DNA of 64,000 bases, taken from assembly GCA_963580285.1 (NCBI GenBank), contig OY757010.1, positions 73,884,858 to 73,948,857 of the forward strand. Direction: 5' to 3'. The stretch comes from Lucinisca nassula. Taxonomy: Eukaryota > Mollusca > Bivalvia > Lucinida > Lucinidae. Below the pieces are notes generated by a model, which worked only from the letters and a program-made list of their open reading frames with translations, searched no databases and was not told where the DNA came from. The position numbers were made by a program, and so were the translations under genes. Shown here piece by piece: positions 20,978 through 32,389 of the stretch (position 1 is its first letter; each line of letters opens with the position of its first letter).

Positions 20978-22404
20978 ATGCCCCCGCATCGTATGATGCC
21001 GGGGGCATATAGTTTTTCGGTTTTCCGTACGTGCGTCCGTGAGTACGTGCGTACGTGCGTACGGTTTCCGAATGTACGAAAGTGTGTACATACGTAATCC
21101 TGTTAGACTCAGGTTAAGGTTTTTGTACAAGGTAGAACTTGAGCTCATATTTTCCAAACCATACAATAGATTTGGTTTATATTTAGTATGATGATAGATA
21201 TAGGTCCAAAGTTTTATTCAGCAATACCCCCACCCATACCCTAGACCTCAAGGTCAAGGTCGTGGACTTTGAAATTTTTAACGTTTAAGACCCAGGTTAA
21301 GGTATTTGTACCAGGTAGAACTTGAGCTCATATTTTCCAAACCGTGTAATGAATTTGGTTCATATTCGGTATGATGATAGATATAGGACTGAAGTTTTAT
21401 TCAGCAATACCCCCACCCATACCCATGACCTCAAGGTCAAGGTCATGGACTTGAACTTTTTAATGTTTAAGACCCAGGTTAAGGTATTTGTACCAGGTAG
21501 AACTTGAGCTCATATTTTCATAACCATACAATGGATTTGGTTTATATTTACTATGATGATACATATAGGTCCAATGGTTTATTCAGCAATACCCCCACCC
21601 ATACCTATGACCTCAAGGTCAAGGTCATAGAATTAGAAAATTTTTAATGTTTAAGACTTTGGTTAAGGTATTTGTACCACCAATTTCAATAAACTTCACA
21701 CAAATGTTCCTTATAAAAATATCTCGTGCAGGTTCGACTTTTAAGGTCATGGCCTCAAGGTCAAGGTCACAGAGGTTATTTTTAGAAAAACTTTGTCATT
21801 GCTCTAGCGCCTACATTTCTTCACTGATTTCAATATAAGTTCACACAAATGTTCCTTATGACAATATCTTGAGCGAGTTCGACTTTCAAGGTCATCAACT
21901 CAAGGTCAAGGTCACAGTGGCTATTTTTAGAAAATCTTTGTCATTGCTCTAGCGCCTACATTTCTTCACCAATTTCAATATAACTTCATACAAATGTTCC
22001 TTATGACAATATCTCAAGCTATTTTGACTTTCAAGTTCAAGGTCACTGTGGCTATTTTTAGAAAAACTTTGTCTTCGCTCTAGCGCTTACATTTCTTGAC
22101 TAATTTCAATATAACTTCACACAAATGTTCCTTATGACAATATCTCTAGCGAGTTCCACTTTCAAGGTCAAGGTCACTGTGACTATTTTTAGAAAAACTT
22201 TGTCACCCCTCTAGCGCTTACATTTCTTCACCGATTTCAAAATAACTTCACACAAATGTTCCTTATGACAATATCTCGAGCGATTTCGACTTTTAACGTC
22301 AAGGTCACTATTGGTGAACGCCGAAACTCGCACAGATTGGTATTTGCACCACTAAAAGATTAATGTGCTAAGCGGGGGCATCTGTGTACTTTGGACACAT
22401 TTCT
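20978..22404 (+). mobile_element. ATGCCCCCGC element with two internal satellites
   Basis: Starts ATGCCCCCGC and ends GCGGGGGCATCTGTGTAC, then TTGGACACATTTCTAG. Comparison with the uninterrupted R copy near 31115 supports these borders. Satellite 1: units with AGGTTAAGG at 21111, 21294, 21476 and 21660 (about 183 bp). Satellite 2: five ~140-bp units from 21678 to about 22315 with ATTTCAATATAACTTCACAC. Both carry CAAGGTCAAGGTCA. No coding capacity. Confidence 0.8.
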
Positions 22405-22857
22405 AGTTAGTTGAATTTTTATATTCTTAGTCACCACCTTTTTGGGAAAGAGCTGCTGACTCGGTTTACCTGTGGTCCGTTTTGTTTACTGTCGTCACCC
22501 CATGTTTGGACTTCTTTCCCTGGTGATATTGTGGGAAGAATTTGGGATATGACTGAATCAGTTCCTGATCGCTTCTCTTTTACATTATCCTTTGGGAGCA
22601 AAGAATACAACTCAGAGCTGAAAAACGTGGAATGTACAAGTCTTTTGTTATTATACTCGCTAGTTTTACCCAATTAGGCCTCAACAGTGGCCCTCAAATA
22701 TTTTCAAAAGTTCGCAATGGAAACAATGCTTCCAACGGACTAAAATAATCTACGCTATGATTAAGGACAGGCAGACATTAAACGGCCGCCACACATTCCG
22801 TAACACAAGCTGTTGTGATGTTGAATATGTTCTATATCTAATACACCTAGTGTCATT

Positions 22858-22978
22858 ACGGGAACACATCCGTATGACATAGTGCATGATTCTATATCTC
22901 CAAAACGGTTGTTTTGCTGAGATTTTTTGTCATATATTTCTTACTTATACTCAAACATAGGTTGTGGGTACACGTTAG
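22858..22978 (-). mobile_element. FB-MITE variant, half copy
   Basis: Inverted right half of the 23548 variant (ATAGTGCATGATTCTATATC, AACATAGGTTGTGGGTACAC). It is cut at the core, where a SINE-D begins. Confidence 0.65.
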
Positions 22979-23280
22979 ACGTTTAACGTCCAGTCAACAC
23001 TGTAAATGTCATTTTGGAAACGTTGTTTCCAATTTTGTGGGACTTTTACCCGACATTGAGATGAAATGACGTCTCAAGCCCTGTCGCCCAATGAAACCAA
23101 TAGGGTTTATTAGCATGGACGGTCCGACACTCACACCGCTTTGCCTGGGCAGGCTTAGATCCTCTAAGCAGTTTACCAGTACTAGTACTCGTGTTAGGGT
23201 TGGATTCAGTTCTGCGTGGAAGCATCATGCAGCCCATATATTTCTTCAAGCCCCGATGTGCGGGGCCGCTTGTTTTCTCT
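22979..23280 (-). mobile_element. SINE-D, full length
   Basis: Minus copy, from GGCCCCGCACATCGGGGC (near 23270) to GGACGTTAAACGTC (near 22980). It contains GCATGATGCTTCCACGCAGA and CCTGCCCAGGCAAAGCGG. It abuts the FB-MITE half, so the insertion was probably into that element. Confidence 0.85.
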
Positions 23281-23547
23281 ATATAAGGTAGGGTTTAGAG
23301 GAGTGTTCATTTCACGGACTTGTTAACATGATGAGCGCATGCAGGATGATTTGAGCTTTTGATAAGCGCCTATGTTTCATAAACCCTAATAAGGATCAGC
23401 TACAAGGATAAATACTGGATAAATTTCATTACTTAAGAAAGCAGTGATTTGTTGAGTAAGAAATCACATTATCGCGGTCGGTTGTAAAGTAGGTCAACCA
23501 TCTTGTCTATTCAAAACTGTGATTTTATTACTCAACACTTCATATAT
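23281..23547. other. No feature recognised
   Basis: Nothing supported. Confidence 0.4.
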
Positions 23548-23827
23548 TATCACGTGCACACGTCCGTATAATGAAGACCCCTCCTAAACCCCACTTCATA
23601 TAGAGAAAACTGGGGTTAACGGGGGTATACATTATTTTTCTTATTTCTGCTCCAAGACATAGGTTGTTGGTACTCGTTAGAACCGCCTCAACGAGGCAGT
23701 TCTAACGAGCACCCACAACCTATGTTTAGAGCATTTATAAGAAGAATATCACGGATTTTCATCAGAAAAGTAGCCATTTTGGAGATATGTAAAATGCACT
23801 TTGTCGCACGGGTGAGCTACCATAATG
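23548..23827 (+). mobile_element. FB-MITE variant, complete
   Basis: Variant ends (TCACGTGCACACGTCCGTAT; GTGAGCTACCATAATG), with the family core TTAGAACCGCCTCAACGAGG and its reverse. The right part TTTGTCGCACGGGTGAGC defines the variant. Confidence 0.75.
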
Positions 23828-23850
23828 TCTAGAGCCGATCTATTGCGATT

Positions 23851-24120
23851 CTAACACACTGAAAATCGAAATCCTTCAAATTTTCTCAACCTTTCGCCAT
23901 TGTAAGAAGAAATCCCGTCAAAATTATTGACTGTAACACATGCATTTATGTTCTTTTGTAATGCCCTCTTGATGGGAGAAAATAATATTACACCGTCTAA
24001 CGTCAAAGATTCTCGGAGTGATGTCACAAAAAGGCGGCCATTCGCGTCACGTTCTTCTTCCCTGTGATTTATCGCGGAATAAATCACAGTTTCTTTGGCG
24101 CTTTGTGTGGAAATACCTGC
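23851..24120 (-). other. Unidentified 85-90-codon open stretch, possible exon
   Basis: On the minus strand CTAGCAG at about 24118 is followed by an open frame reading ISTQSAKETVIYSAINHR and LFVTSLRESLTLDGVILF, ending at a stop at 23851. The composition is protein-like and no repeat match is seen. It lies between two FB-MITE pieces. It could be an orphan exon, a TE fragment or chance; no family is recognised. Confidence 0.25.
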
Positions 24121-24215
24121 TAGAAACATATGGTGTGGGTATTTGTTAGAATCGCCTCCACGAGGCGATTCTAACAAGTACCCACATCATATAATTTATT
24201 GAAGAATACTAAAAA
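24113..24215. mobile_element. FB-MITE core hairpin
   Basis: GTGGGTATTTGTTAGAATCG CCTC and its reverse complement form an almost perfect ~55-bp palindrome. The outer parts are lost. Confidence 0.7.
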
Positions 24216-24854
24216 TTATCCCCAAACCATCCTCGATACATGTGCTTCTTCTGATAATCTTCCCTTGACTCGGATCATGAGCACAGTAAGAACCCCCTGC
24301 CTGTGGAATATTATATTGATTGATTGATTGATTTATTGATTGATTTGGGTTAAGCCACACATCAACACGTGAAAGGGAGAAAGAGATAGAAGAGAGGAGT
24401 GGAGATGAAAGTGGCGGGCAGAGGAGAGTTAGGAAAATTCATGAAAGCATAGAAAAAGAAGAGATAACCACATTCCCTATCTACCCTTACCTAAGGCAAG
24501 GACAACAGGCCTTGTCCAACTACTGTAAGCCAGTTTCAGTTGGGTACCCCAGTGATGCAACAAACACGTCACCTTTGCCTCACCCAACCACCCCTTGTAA
24601 TATTATGTTAATAAAATGTAAACATGTGGATTCTGCTGTTGCACAAAGAAAGTTATTTTGTGTTTGGATATTTGGTCCGCTTGCAAAAACCACGTGAAAG
24701 CCACTCTATCGAATCTCCTTGCAGACTCAGTAATTTGATATCTATGAACTTCCCCGCCAAGTCCATCTTATTTGCGACTACTGCCCATGAAAAGTGGCGC
24801 GGGTTAGACCGGACCGTCCCTTAAGCCCTACCGAAATAATCACCGCCGCCGGCC
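24216..24854. other. No gene seen; (GATT)n tract
   Basis: A GATT-repeat at about 24315-24346. The rest is unremarkable. Confidence 0.4.
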
Positions 24855-24985
24855 GGTGGTAGGGCTTGAGAAGTCTTTTCAACTCAATGTCGGGTGAAAG
24901 TCCCACAAAATCGGAAGAAACGTCTCCAAACTGACCTTAATAGTGTTGAAAGAGCCGCTAAATCTCTACAAAAACAAACTATACC
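24855..24985 (+). mobile_element. SINE-D, 5'-truncated, diverged
   Basis: AGGGCTTGAGAAGTC, AATGTCGGGTGAAAGTCCCA and CTAAATCTCTACAAAAACAA match the 3' half of SINE-D. Confidence 0.7.
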
Positions 24986-25429
24986 AGTACATTCTTTTAG
25001 TCGCTACGTAAACTCTGGTTCACACGTGGATACTCAAATCGAAAATTAATGCTCTTAAAGGCTTGGACTAAGATTTGTGCTGTTGGTAGCAATGTCTATC
25101 ATTACAGCTCAATTATGGACGGATAATAAGGCTTCCTTGCTCGTCAGAACGAGAATTAAATTACCATGGATTCGTAGTTCTCACAAAAGGGATACTGGCA
25201 TGCAATGTTTTATTTTATTACTATATATGGCTCGCTTCCTTTACGAACATCTGAAATGCTACATCAGCCAGTTATGATCATCACTACGCCGTAATGTTGA
25301 CAGAGGCCTAACAAAATCTGAATTTTCTATACTCCTACACGCTCCATAAAAATACGTACGTTCTTACTTGCATACCTCCATATTACATCAATATATTCGT
25401 ACGTATGTACACTCCAACGCGTCTACGCA

Positions 25430-25545
25430 TGCACGCACACACATCAATTCATGCACGTATGCAACACACATACACACAAACACACACACACACACGCACA
25501 CACACACACACACACATTACACACACACACATCCCAAACTGCATC
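25430..25545 (+). repeat. (CA)n microsatellite
   Basis: Imperfect then near-pure CA repeats. ORFs rich in Thr/His here are artefacts. Confidence 0.9.
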
Positions 25546-25722
25546 ATTTTACATACTTACATTTATAACATAATTTTATTAATCAAGTGATTTCCTATTG
25601 GCCTAGTTACACAATACGAAATTAATTTTATTAATTGACACCGATAAGGATATCTTCGAGATTTTTGCACTCGTGTGCACTTAACAATACAGACAAGTTG
25701 TGGAATCGCTTATCAAAGTTTC

Positions 25723-26015
25723 GGCCCCGCAAATCGGGGCTTGAAGAAATAGATTGGGTTGCATGATGCTTCCACGCAGAGCTGAAATCGACCGCACATG
25801 AGTACTGGTAAAGAGGATCTACGCTAGCCGAGGCAAAGTGGTGCGGGTCGGACCGTCCATGCATATAAACCCTACTAGTTTAATTGGGAAGCAAAGCTTA
25901 AAATACCATTTCATCTCAATGTCGGGTAAAAATCCCACACAGTTTTAAGCAATGTCTCCAAAATGACTATACATGTATAGTGTTGACGCGGACATTAAAC
26001 CTCACATCAAACAAA
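25723..26015 (+). mobile_element. SINE-D, full length, 14-bp TSD
   Basis: Runs from GGCCCCGCAAATCGGGGC to CATTAAACCTCACATCAAAC. CTTATCAAAGTTTC at 25709-25722 and CTTATCAAAGCTTC at 26016-26029 form the TSD (one mismatch). Confidence 0.9.
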
Positions 26016-26029
26016 CTTATCAAAGCTTC

Positions 26030-26569
26030 AGTTCATATACATGTACCGACTTTCACCATAATTCTGAATTTGTTCTGGAGATAGGGTGCAAACAAACTAT
26101 TGTTGACCAACACCGGACAGTTTTTTTTTTTAGCCTCTTGAAAATAAGGTCCTGGTCATCAAAACCTAATCGATGTTTCCCCCTATTCTCTAATGATTTA
26201 ACCACGCACGTTTGCTAATTTCCATCTTTTGGTTCAGAAACTGTCAACGCCAGTGCCGACGCAGACACCAACACAAACGCTGACGCAAACGGAATCCGCA
26301 ACAATAATAATGTCACACTCACATCGGTTCGTGGGGTTGGGGACATACATGTAAATACGTTATACTTTTTCAGAAGCCAAAAATAAACCTTTATTAATGA
26401 TAATAACAATTTTCAATGGCATCATCCATTTACTATCAGAATCAATATGCTTTGTCATTCGGCTTGAGAACTGAACAATTATATTACATTGAGTAATTTG
26501 ATTGGTCAGCAATGGATGTGGCAAATTAATTTATTCCGCAGGAAAATGGTTTATGTTTGTTGGAGAGTT
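26030..26569. other. No feature recognised
   Basis: No supported gene or repeat. Confidence 0.4.
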
Positions 26570-26919
26570 CATTACGAAAACACACGTATAGAAATACAAA
26601 GTACATTTAATCGCCGAAAAGATGAAGATTTTAAGATGAAAAATTGTGATTTTCTTTTTCTTATTTCTGCTCAATATATATATATATATATTGGTACACG
26701 TATGAAACCGCCTCATCATCGAGGCGGTTCTAACGAGCACCCACAATCTTTATTTTAGAGCAGAAATAAGACAAATAATGAGGCGGTTCTAACGTGTACC
26801 AACAATCTATATTTTGAGCAAAAATAAGAAAAATAAGGTTTACCCCTATAAACCCCAGTTTTACTATATAAAAATGGGGTTCAAGGGGGTCAACATTATA
26901 TAGGCGTGCTTTCGTGATG
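26570..26919 (-). mobile_element. FB-MITE, complete, with partial internal duplication
   Basis: Ends CATTACGAAAACACACGTAT and ATAGGCGTGCTTTCGTGATG. The core GAGGCGGTTCTAACG occurs twice (26718 and 26782) and a (TA)n tract replaces part of the left arm, giving a longer copy. Confidence 0.8.
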
Positions 26920-27011
26920 TTGGGATGACGCCTCATAAGAACAGATCATTTACATGGAACGGAGTGTGAAAAGCTCAGAAAATCTGAAGAAATATCGACA
27001 TAAGCAGAGTT

Positions 27012-27319
27012 CAGACCCCCGCCCATTGGGAATTGAAGTAATAAATGGGCTGCATGATGCTTCCACGCAGAGCTGAATCCGGCCCGCACACGAGTACTGG
27101 TAAACCGCTTAGAAGATCTAAGCCTGCCCAGGCAATGCGGTGCGAGTCAGACCGTCCATGCTTATAAAACCTATTGGTTTCATTGGGCGACAGGGCTTGA
27201 GATGTAATTTCATCTCAATGTCGGGTAAAAGTCTCACAAAATTGGAAGCATCGTCTCCAAAAGTGACCTACATAGTGTTGACGGGGACGTTAAACATCAA
27301 ATCAAACAAACAAAACCTG
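27012..27319 (+). mobile_element. SINE-D, full length, 11-bp TSD
   Basis: Flanked by TAAGCAGAGTT (27001-27011) and TAAGCAGAATT (27320-27330). Contains the complete body and CATCAAATCAAACAAACAAA tail. Confidence 0.9.
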
Positions 27320-27682
27320 TAAGCAGAATTTATTTCTTTCGCAATCGTTAAGGATAAACGGCCATTTTTTCGTAACGATGTTATCCATGGTGTAAAACAC
27401 CAATTTACTTTATGTCAAGCCAATTCAAGGCAATTTAAAGAGTATGCCCGCGGTTTACACAGGTGCTTCATGTGTTGCGATAAGTATTGGACTGGTCAAA
27501 CTCCGCAGTGAGGTGGCAAAATGTCCAAAATACACTTTTGGGATGCATGTGAATTCCTTAATGTGTTTGGAATGACACCGGGGCTGTCTGTAGTCTGACC
27601 ATCGACTTTAAGTTAACTGATCAAAGCTCAATTTCAAACCTTTTGGCACATTTTGAACACAATTTTGAGTGTCTTGGGCCCA

Positions 27683-27897
27683 TCGGAGTCTAATTGTTGG
27701 TTTTCCTTTGCTCCAGCATTCCGGTGGTTTCTTGCTGTCGAGTCCTCACCGATGTTTCATCTCTGTGGTTGGTCGAATTTTGTGTTCTCGGAGATGTTGC
27801 ACTGATGAGGAGGCCTTCATGCGGACCGAACAAATTATTCTAAATCGCGACGGAAGTAAGGGCGAGGATTGCAGCTGCGTAAAATCGGTTTAACACC
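27683..27897 (+). repeat. Dispersed repeat R, fragment
   Basis: TCGGAGTCTAATTGTTGGTT, TCTTGCTGTCGAGTCCTCAC and GACGGAAGTAAGGGCGAGGA match 17430-17700 in inverted orientation. Confidence 0.65.
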
Positions 27898-27989
27898 CAG
27901 AAAGCGTGTTGGAGAGCGTTTCAAATAAGCTTGAAGCTTTCATCACAATGGAACCAAAATAAATTAGTATAAACTAAAAGGAGAGATTA

Positions 27990-28370
27990 CTTATTACTTT
28001 CCCACAAAATGTCCTGACGGCTATTCAAAATAAAAAGATACATGTATTAACAATACACACATACAAAGACGAATTTTAAAAATGATAAACTACAACAGAG
28101 GACCCGCCTTGGAACGGTCAGTATAAAGTTTCTGTCACGGCGCCAGAATCCTTGCTCTTGGTTTGGTCGCGGTTTAGACAAATAATTGGTTCAGTCGGCA
28201 TAAAGCATTTCTAACTTATCAGCGCAACATCTCCAAGAGGGAAAAAAATCAAACGAATGCAGAGATGAATCATCGATGAGGACTCCACAGCATGAACTTT
28301 ACTAAAATACTTGAGGTAAAGAAAGCAAACAGTTGTATTCCGGTGGGCCCAACCAGGGAAAGAGCATCAG
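27990..28370 (-). repeat. Dispersed repeat R, fragment
   Basis: Same order as 17148-17700 (TTTCCCACAAAATG, CCGCCTTGGAACGGTCAG, GGTTTAGACAAATAATTGGT, GATGAGGACTCCACAGC). Together with 27683 it forms a short inverted pair. Confidence 0.6.
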
Positions 28371-28552
28371 GCAACAACCAACAATGCTTAAAAAAGTTAA
28401 GTAAGCCTTTATGCTAGAGCCGTCATAGAGTCTGAGGCCCAACCTGTCGGTGCGCAATTAAAGATGGAAGCAAAGTTATCAACCGTGATTGTGTTAACTA
28501 CCATGCACGCAGTCTGTCGTATAACATTTCTTTTTCAAGAAGACTGATAGTA

Positions 28553-28826
28553 CATCACGAAAACACACCTATATAATTTTGTCCCCCTTGAACCCCACTT
28601 TTATATAGTAAAACTGGGGTTTGCAGGGGTAAACCTTATTTTTCTTATTTCTTCTCTAAAACTATAGATTGTGGGTACCCATTAGAACCGCCTCGATCAG
28701 TTTCATCTCGAGTACCCACAATCTATATTTTGAGCAGAAATTAGAAAAATATCACAATTTTTCATCTTAAAATTTTTCACTTTTTCGGCAATAAAGGTTC
28801 CAATGTATAGGCGTGTTTTCGTAATG
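28553..28826 (+). mobile_element. FB-MITE, complete
   Basis: CATCACGAAAACACACCTAT to ATAGGCGTGTTTTCGTAATG. The left core half reads ACCCATTAGAACCGCCTCGA; the right core half is partly eroded. Followed by three GGGTACTGAAATAATT repeats. Confidence 0.85.
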
Positions 28827-29062
28827 CGAAATAGGGTACTGAAATAATTGGGTACTGAAATAATTGGGTACTGAAATAATATTAGAACCTAGAGTGAAGG
28901 TAGGGCCTATGGAATCGATTTTAACTTCCCGGTAGTACTTGCTACTGAGCGCTGACTGTCCTAAGGCGGTGGTTCTGGTGTTGTTTATTTTTAATATAGC
29001 TTTGTCGGATTTTCCGACGGCGCTTTATTATGTTGTATATGCTTATGGTTGTGTATTATTAT

Positions 29063-29405
29063 TATTATTTATCATATGACGTCGCGTCTAAGAGTGTTAT
29101 AACGTCATGTAATAAATTCGATAATCCACTAGTGCAAATTAGCAAGATACGTCCCGTAACGTGACATGTACGACGTCCTTAACGACGTCGCATTTACTAA
29201 TGGCGGAAAATTGACAGTTTTGTTTAACAATCGTGAACAAAATGCGTTTTAAATGTCATATGGTAAATAGAATCTTGAATTCGTGCTCATGTATGATTGA
29301 ATTTATAAAGCTCGTTGACGAGTTGAGGAAAAGGGATAAAATGCGAGGCTTTGCCGAATATAATAAATTCAATAATACATGAGCTCTCATGTAAGATCCT
29401 CTATT
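29063..29405 (+). mobile_element. CG-element, short copy
   Basis: Begins near CATATGACGTCGCGTCTAAG and ends CATGTAAGATCCTCTA. Middle AATCCACTAGTGCAAATTAG, GTACGACGTCCTTAACGACG and GAGTTGAGGAAAAGGGATAA. Matches 36585-36930 and the outer parts of 62195-63085. No ORF. Confidence 0.75.
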
Positions 29406-29657
29406 TAATTAGTTTTCATCACATGTGCCTTTTGCACCGTGATCAGCCCTGGTGGTGAAGAGGAAGCTGGTTGCTATGCTGTTTGTGGTTCGTTTATTTC
29501 CGGTTTAGTTTTCTTCTTTGTTAGTTACTCTTCCTATTGGTGTCATGGGTACGCCGTAATCTTTGATTGTGGCTTTCCCTATTTCTGTAATTTTTGCATG
29601 CATACTTTTTTTTAATTTATATACTAAGTCACTATAAAATTCATAGCCCTTGAGATT

Positions 29658-29881
29658 AATCACTAAAACACGCCTATGTAATTTTGACCCCCTTGAACCC
29701 CACTTTTATATAGTAAAACTTGGGTTTGCAGGGGTAAACCTTATTTTTTTTATTTCTGTTCTAAAATATTGATTGTGGGTACTCGTTAGAACCGCCTCAA
29801 TGAGGCGGTTCTAACGAGTACCAACAGTCTATATTCTGAGCAGAAATAAGAAAAAATATTGCAAATTTTCATTTTTCATCT

Positions 29882-29915
<34 letters not shown>

Positions 29916-29969
29916 CATTTTTATGGGGAACATTTTACAGTGTATTTGTATAGGCGTGTTTTCGTAATG
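29658..29969 (+). mobile_element. FB-MITE, complete
   Basis: Ends AATCACTAAAACACGCCTAT and TAGGCGTGTTTTCGTAATG. A perfect core GTACTCGTTAGAACCGCCTC with its reverse, plus a 35-base T tract at about 29882-29915. Confidence 0.85.
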
Positions 29970-30689
29970 TAAGTCCAACATTGAATTTTGAAAACAAATC
30001 GAAATGACGTATATAAAACTTAGACAATGCTTTGCGAAATAAGTGATACTGATTAAGAAGTAAATAATTTATTACGAGTGTTGAAGTCAGTTACATGACT
30101 AGACACTCTTGCAAACCGAATTAATTACAACACATAAACGTTTTGTAGGATACCGCTGGAGGAACATCACCATCCAAGTTTTCCGTTTTCATATCAACTC
30201 ACCCTCACCGCTTATGGGATAGCACACGTTGAGACTGTTAACAAAACGAAATGAAGCTTATCTCAACCGCTTAGGCGACACAAGTTCTTTGGTCTTTTCC
30301 TGACGTAAATGCTAGGAAATGAATTGTTATTTAATGTATAAATTTCTCTCTGTGATAGGCGGAACTTGTATATTCTGTAAGGGAATATAACATCACATTA
30401 CCCTAACATTTATCAAAGAGAAAAAGAGAATGTATTACCTTGCCTTCGGCAGGATATATAAAATAAGTTTATCATAGAATGACGTCAACTTGAAATAAAT
30501 GAAATAATGCCACGCGACATTCGTAAAATTCTACTAGCAGTGTATTACATCTAAAAGTACAGCCTAATTGTCACGGTGTTTATTGCTATCTTAAAGCTAC
30601 AGAAACTATTAATGGACAAGATTGTCTTCGGGTTTTACTGACAATCATCACTATCAAGATAATAACGAGCCGGCCAATGAACCTAATGC
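29970..30689. other. No feature recognised
   Basis: About 700 bp with no supported gene or repeat. Confidence 0.4.
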
Positions 30690-30752
30690 CACTGTTCCGG
30701 GACAGCCTTCATGTTTTGTGTTGGTGGTTCTGATTCTTTCCCTAATAATATA

Positions 30753-30994
30753 TGGGCCCCGTCAAGCGATTTTGGTTCTTATCGCCTATGCGAGCAGCGA
30801 AGGTTCAGGCGAGCCTGCGCATGCGCGCAGTCTCGCGAGAACCTTCGCTGCTCGCTCATACAAGCAGTGAATCAAGAGGAACCTTCAGACAGAAAGCCAT
30901 ATCCCTGGCCCCTCTGAATGGCTGGGCATGCGCAGTTAAAATTTGTCATGACGGAATGCTCGAAGACAGAAATTCGCTTGGCGGGGCTCATATA
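30753..30994. mobile_element. Palindromic MITE (GCCCCGYCAAGCGA ends)
   Basis: Inverted ends GCCCCGTCAAGCGATTTT and AATTCGCTTGGCGGGGC. Inside is a strong hairpin GCGAGCAGCGAAGGTTC ... GAACCTTCGCTGCTCGC (30790-30857). Inserted in repeat R. No TSD could be fixed. Confidence 0.7.
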
Positions 30995-31228
30995 ATTCTG
31001 ATTCTTCCCCCTTTTTGGTTGTTCATTTTCGTTTGTCCTTCCAGTTTAATGTTTGTCGTAATGATGGGTCTGATTCTCCCCCCCACCCCCACCCCATTAT
31101 GTATATTGCTCCTTTTTGGTTAGGTTTAGATATTCTGAGTCACCACCAGCTGCTGACTCGGTTTATCTGTTGTCCATTTTGTTTACTGTTGTTACTCCAT
31201 GTTTCGACTTCTTTCCCTAGTCATATTG

Positions 31229-31388
31229 AGAAGCCTCCTTGGTGTAGTGGTAACGCTACTCGCCTTGTAAACCAGGGGTCGCAGGATCGATCCCGGGCTT
31301 CTCCAGACTTTCGGATGAGTCTTTAAACCGGGGTCCCGTCTCCGTATGACCTTAGCTGTTGGTGGGACGTAAAACTAAAACACTCACT
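31229..31388 (+). mobile_element. SINE-F, 14-bp TSD
   Basis: tRNA-like head (TTGGTGTAGTGGTAACGC; GGATCGATCCCGGGC), then a body ending GTGGGACGTAAAAC and an ACTCACTC tail. TSD CCCTAGTCATATTG (31215-31228) / CCCTAGTGATATTG (31389-31402). Confidence 0.92.
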
Positions 31389-31719
31389 CCCTAGTGATAT
31401 TGTGGAAATAATTTGAGATCGGACTGTATCACTTCCTGATTGTTTCTCTTTTTAATTTTAGTAAACCGAGCCACGTCGTCCGCACACCTGTTTGGTCATA
31501 TCGGGGTGATTGGATGAAACAAAGGTCACGTACATCTTGCGTCACTGGAGCGACACATGATGATGGCTTACATGTGGACAAGGTTTGTTGTCCTTGCAGG
31601 TAATGGTAGAGGTGGAGGTGGAATGTTGTTATTTCTTCTGTTTCCACACTTCCAATCGTTTTCATCTTTCTCCCCTGTCCCTCACTTTCATCTCTACTAT
31701 TTTTGTCTCTTCTATCTCT

Positions 31720-31881
31720 AGAAGCCTCCGTGGTGTAGTGGTTATGCTACTCGCCTTGTAAACCAGGGGTCGCAGGATCGATCCCGGGTTTCTCCAGACT
31801 TTCGGATGAGTCTTTAAACCGAGGTCCCGTCTCCGTATGACTTTAGCTGTTGGTGGGACGTAAAATTCAAACACTCACTCA
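31720..31881 (+). mobile_element. SINE-F, 13-bp TSD
   Basis: Second copy 330 bp downstream, nearly identical. TSD CTCTTCTATCTCT (31707-31719) / CTCTTCTATCCCT (31882-31894). Confidence 0.92.
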
Positions 31882-31965
31882 CTCTTCTATCCCTTCTGCC
31901 CCTTTTCTTCCTTTCTCTGTGAGAAGACACAAAGGTTGACGTGTCATTAAACCAAAAAAAAATAT

Positions 31966-32046
31966 TTGGTCATATGTGAAAACAATGGTGCAGATCAGCA
32001 TGCGCATGCGCGCAGTCTGATCAGTACCATTGTTTTCGCTATGTGG
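31966..32046. repeat. Hairpin, MITE-like
   Basis: CATATGTGAAAACAATGGT ... ACCATTGTTTTCGCTATGTG with GATCAG/CTGATC inside and a CATGCGCATGCGCG loop. Probably a diverged pB-MITE relative; ends unclear. Confidence 0.5.
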
Positions 32047-32085
32047 ATGGTTAAGTACCTCTGGTTTCTTTATCTAAAACTTCAA

Positions 32086-32140
32086 CATTACGGAAACATG
32101 CCTATATACATTTGACCCCCTTGAACCCCAATTTTATCTT
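32086..32140 (+). mobile_element. FB-MITE fragment
   Basis: CATTACGGAAACATGCCTAT to CCCCAATTTTAT, then cut directly by a SINE-D tail. Confidence 0.65.
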
Positions 32141-32190
32141 TACAGTGTTGACGGGGACGTTAAACCTCAAATCAAACAAACAAACAAAAT
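32141..32190 (+). mobile_element. SINE-D, extremely 5'-truncated tail
   Basis: Only TTTACAGTGTTGACGGGGAC, GTTAAACCTCAAATC and the CAAACAAACAAA tail are present, the shortest SINE-D insertion seen. Confidence 0.75.
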
Positions 32191-32389
32191 CCATTTATGG
32201 ATTTAATCCAGGTCTGGTCTCGAACAGAGAAAAAGAAATTCGTTTCAGTGATTAACAAACCGAACAAAAACCTCGAGGTCAATGCCTTCTTTCGGTAAAT
32301 GATATTTTTCACACGATTAACCAGACTTATTTCATTTCCATCGTAATGTCGTCTTAAAGCCCAGCTAGTCACATGAGAAAGTCCAGGGG

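Larger units (their letters stand above)
20250..22690 (+). repeat. Dispersed repeat R, plus copy, interrupted by two elements
   Basis: R sequence occurs at 20250-20400, 20621-20977 and 22405-22690. A pB-MITE (20401-20620) and a TIR element (20978-22404) sit between the pieces. Aligning with 30690-31440 reads straight across the second gap. The right end (TTATCCTTTGGGAGCAAAGA ... CAATTAGGCCTCAACAG) also occurs alone at 58185 and, inverted, at 63250. Confidence 0.7.
30690..31440 (+). repeat. Dispersed repeat R, interrupted by a MITE and a SINE
   Basis: Continues across two insertions: GTTGGTGGTTCTGATTCTTT | MITE | CTGATTCTTCCCCCTTTTTG, then CTGCTGACTCGGTTTATCTG and CTTCTTTCCCTAGTCATATT | SINE-F | GTGGAAATAATTTGAG. 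Serves as the empty-site reference for the element at 20978-22404. Confidence 0.7.
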
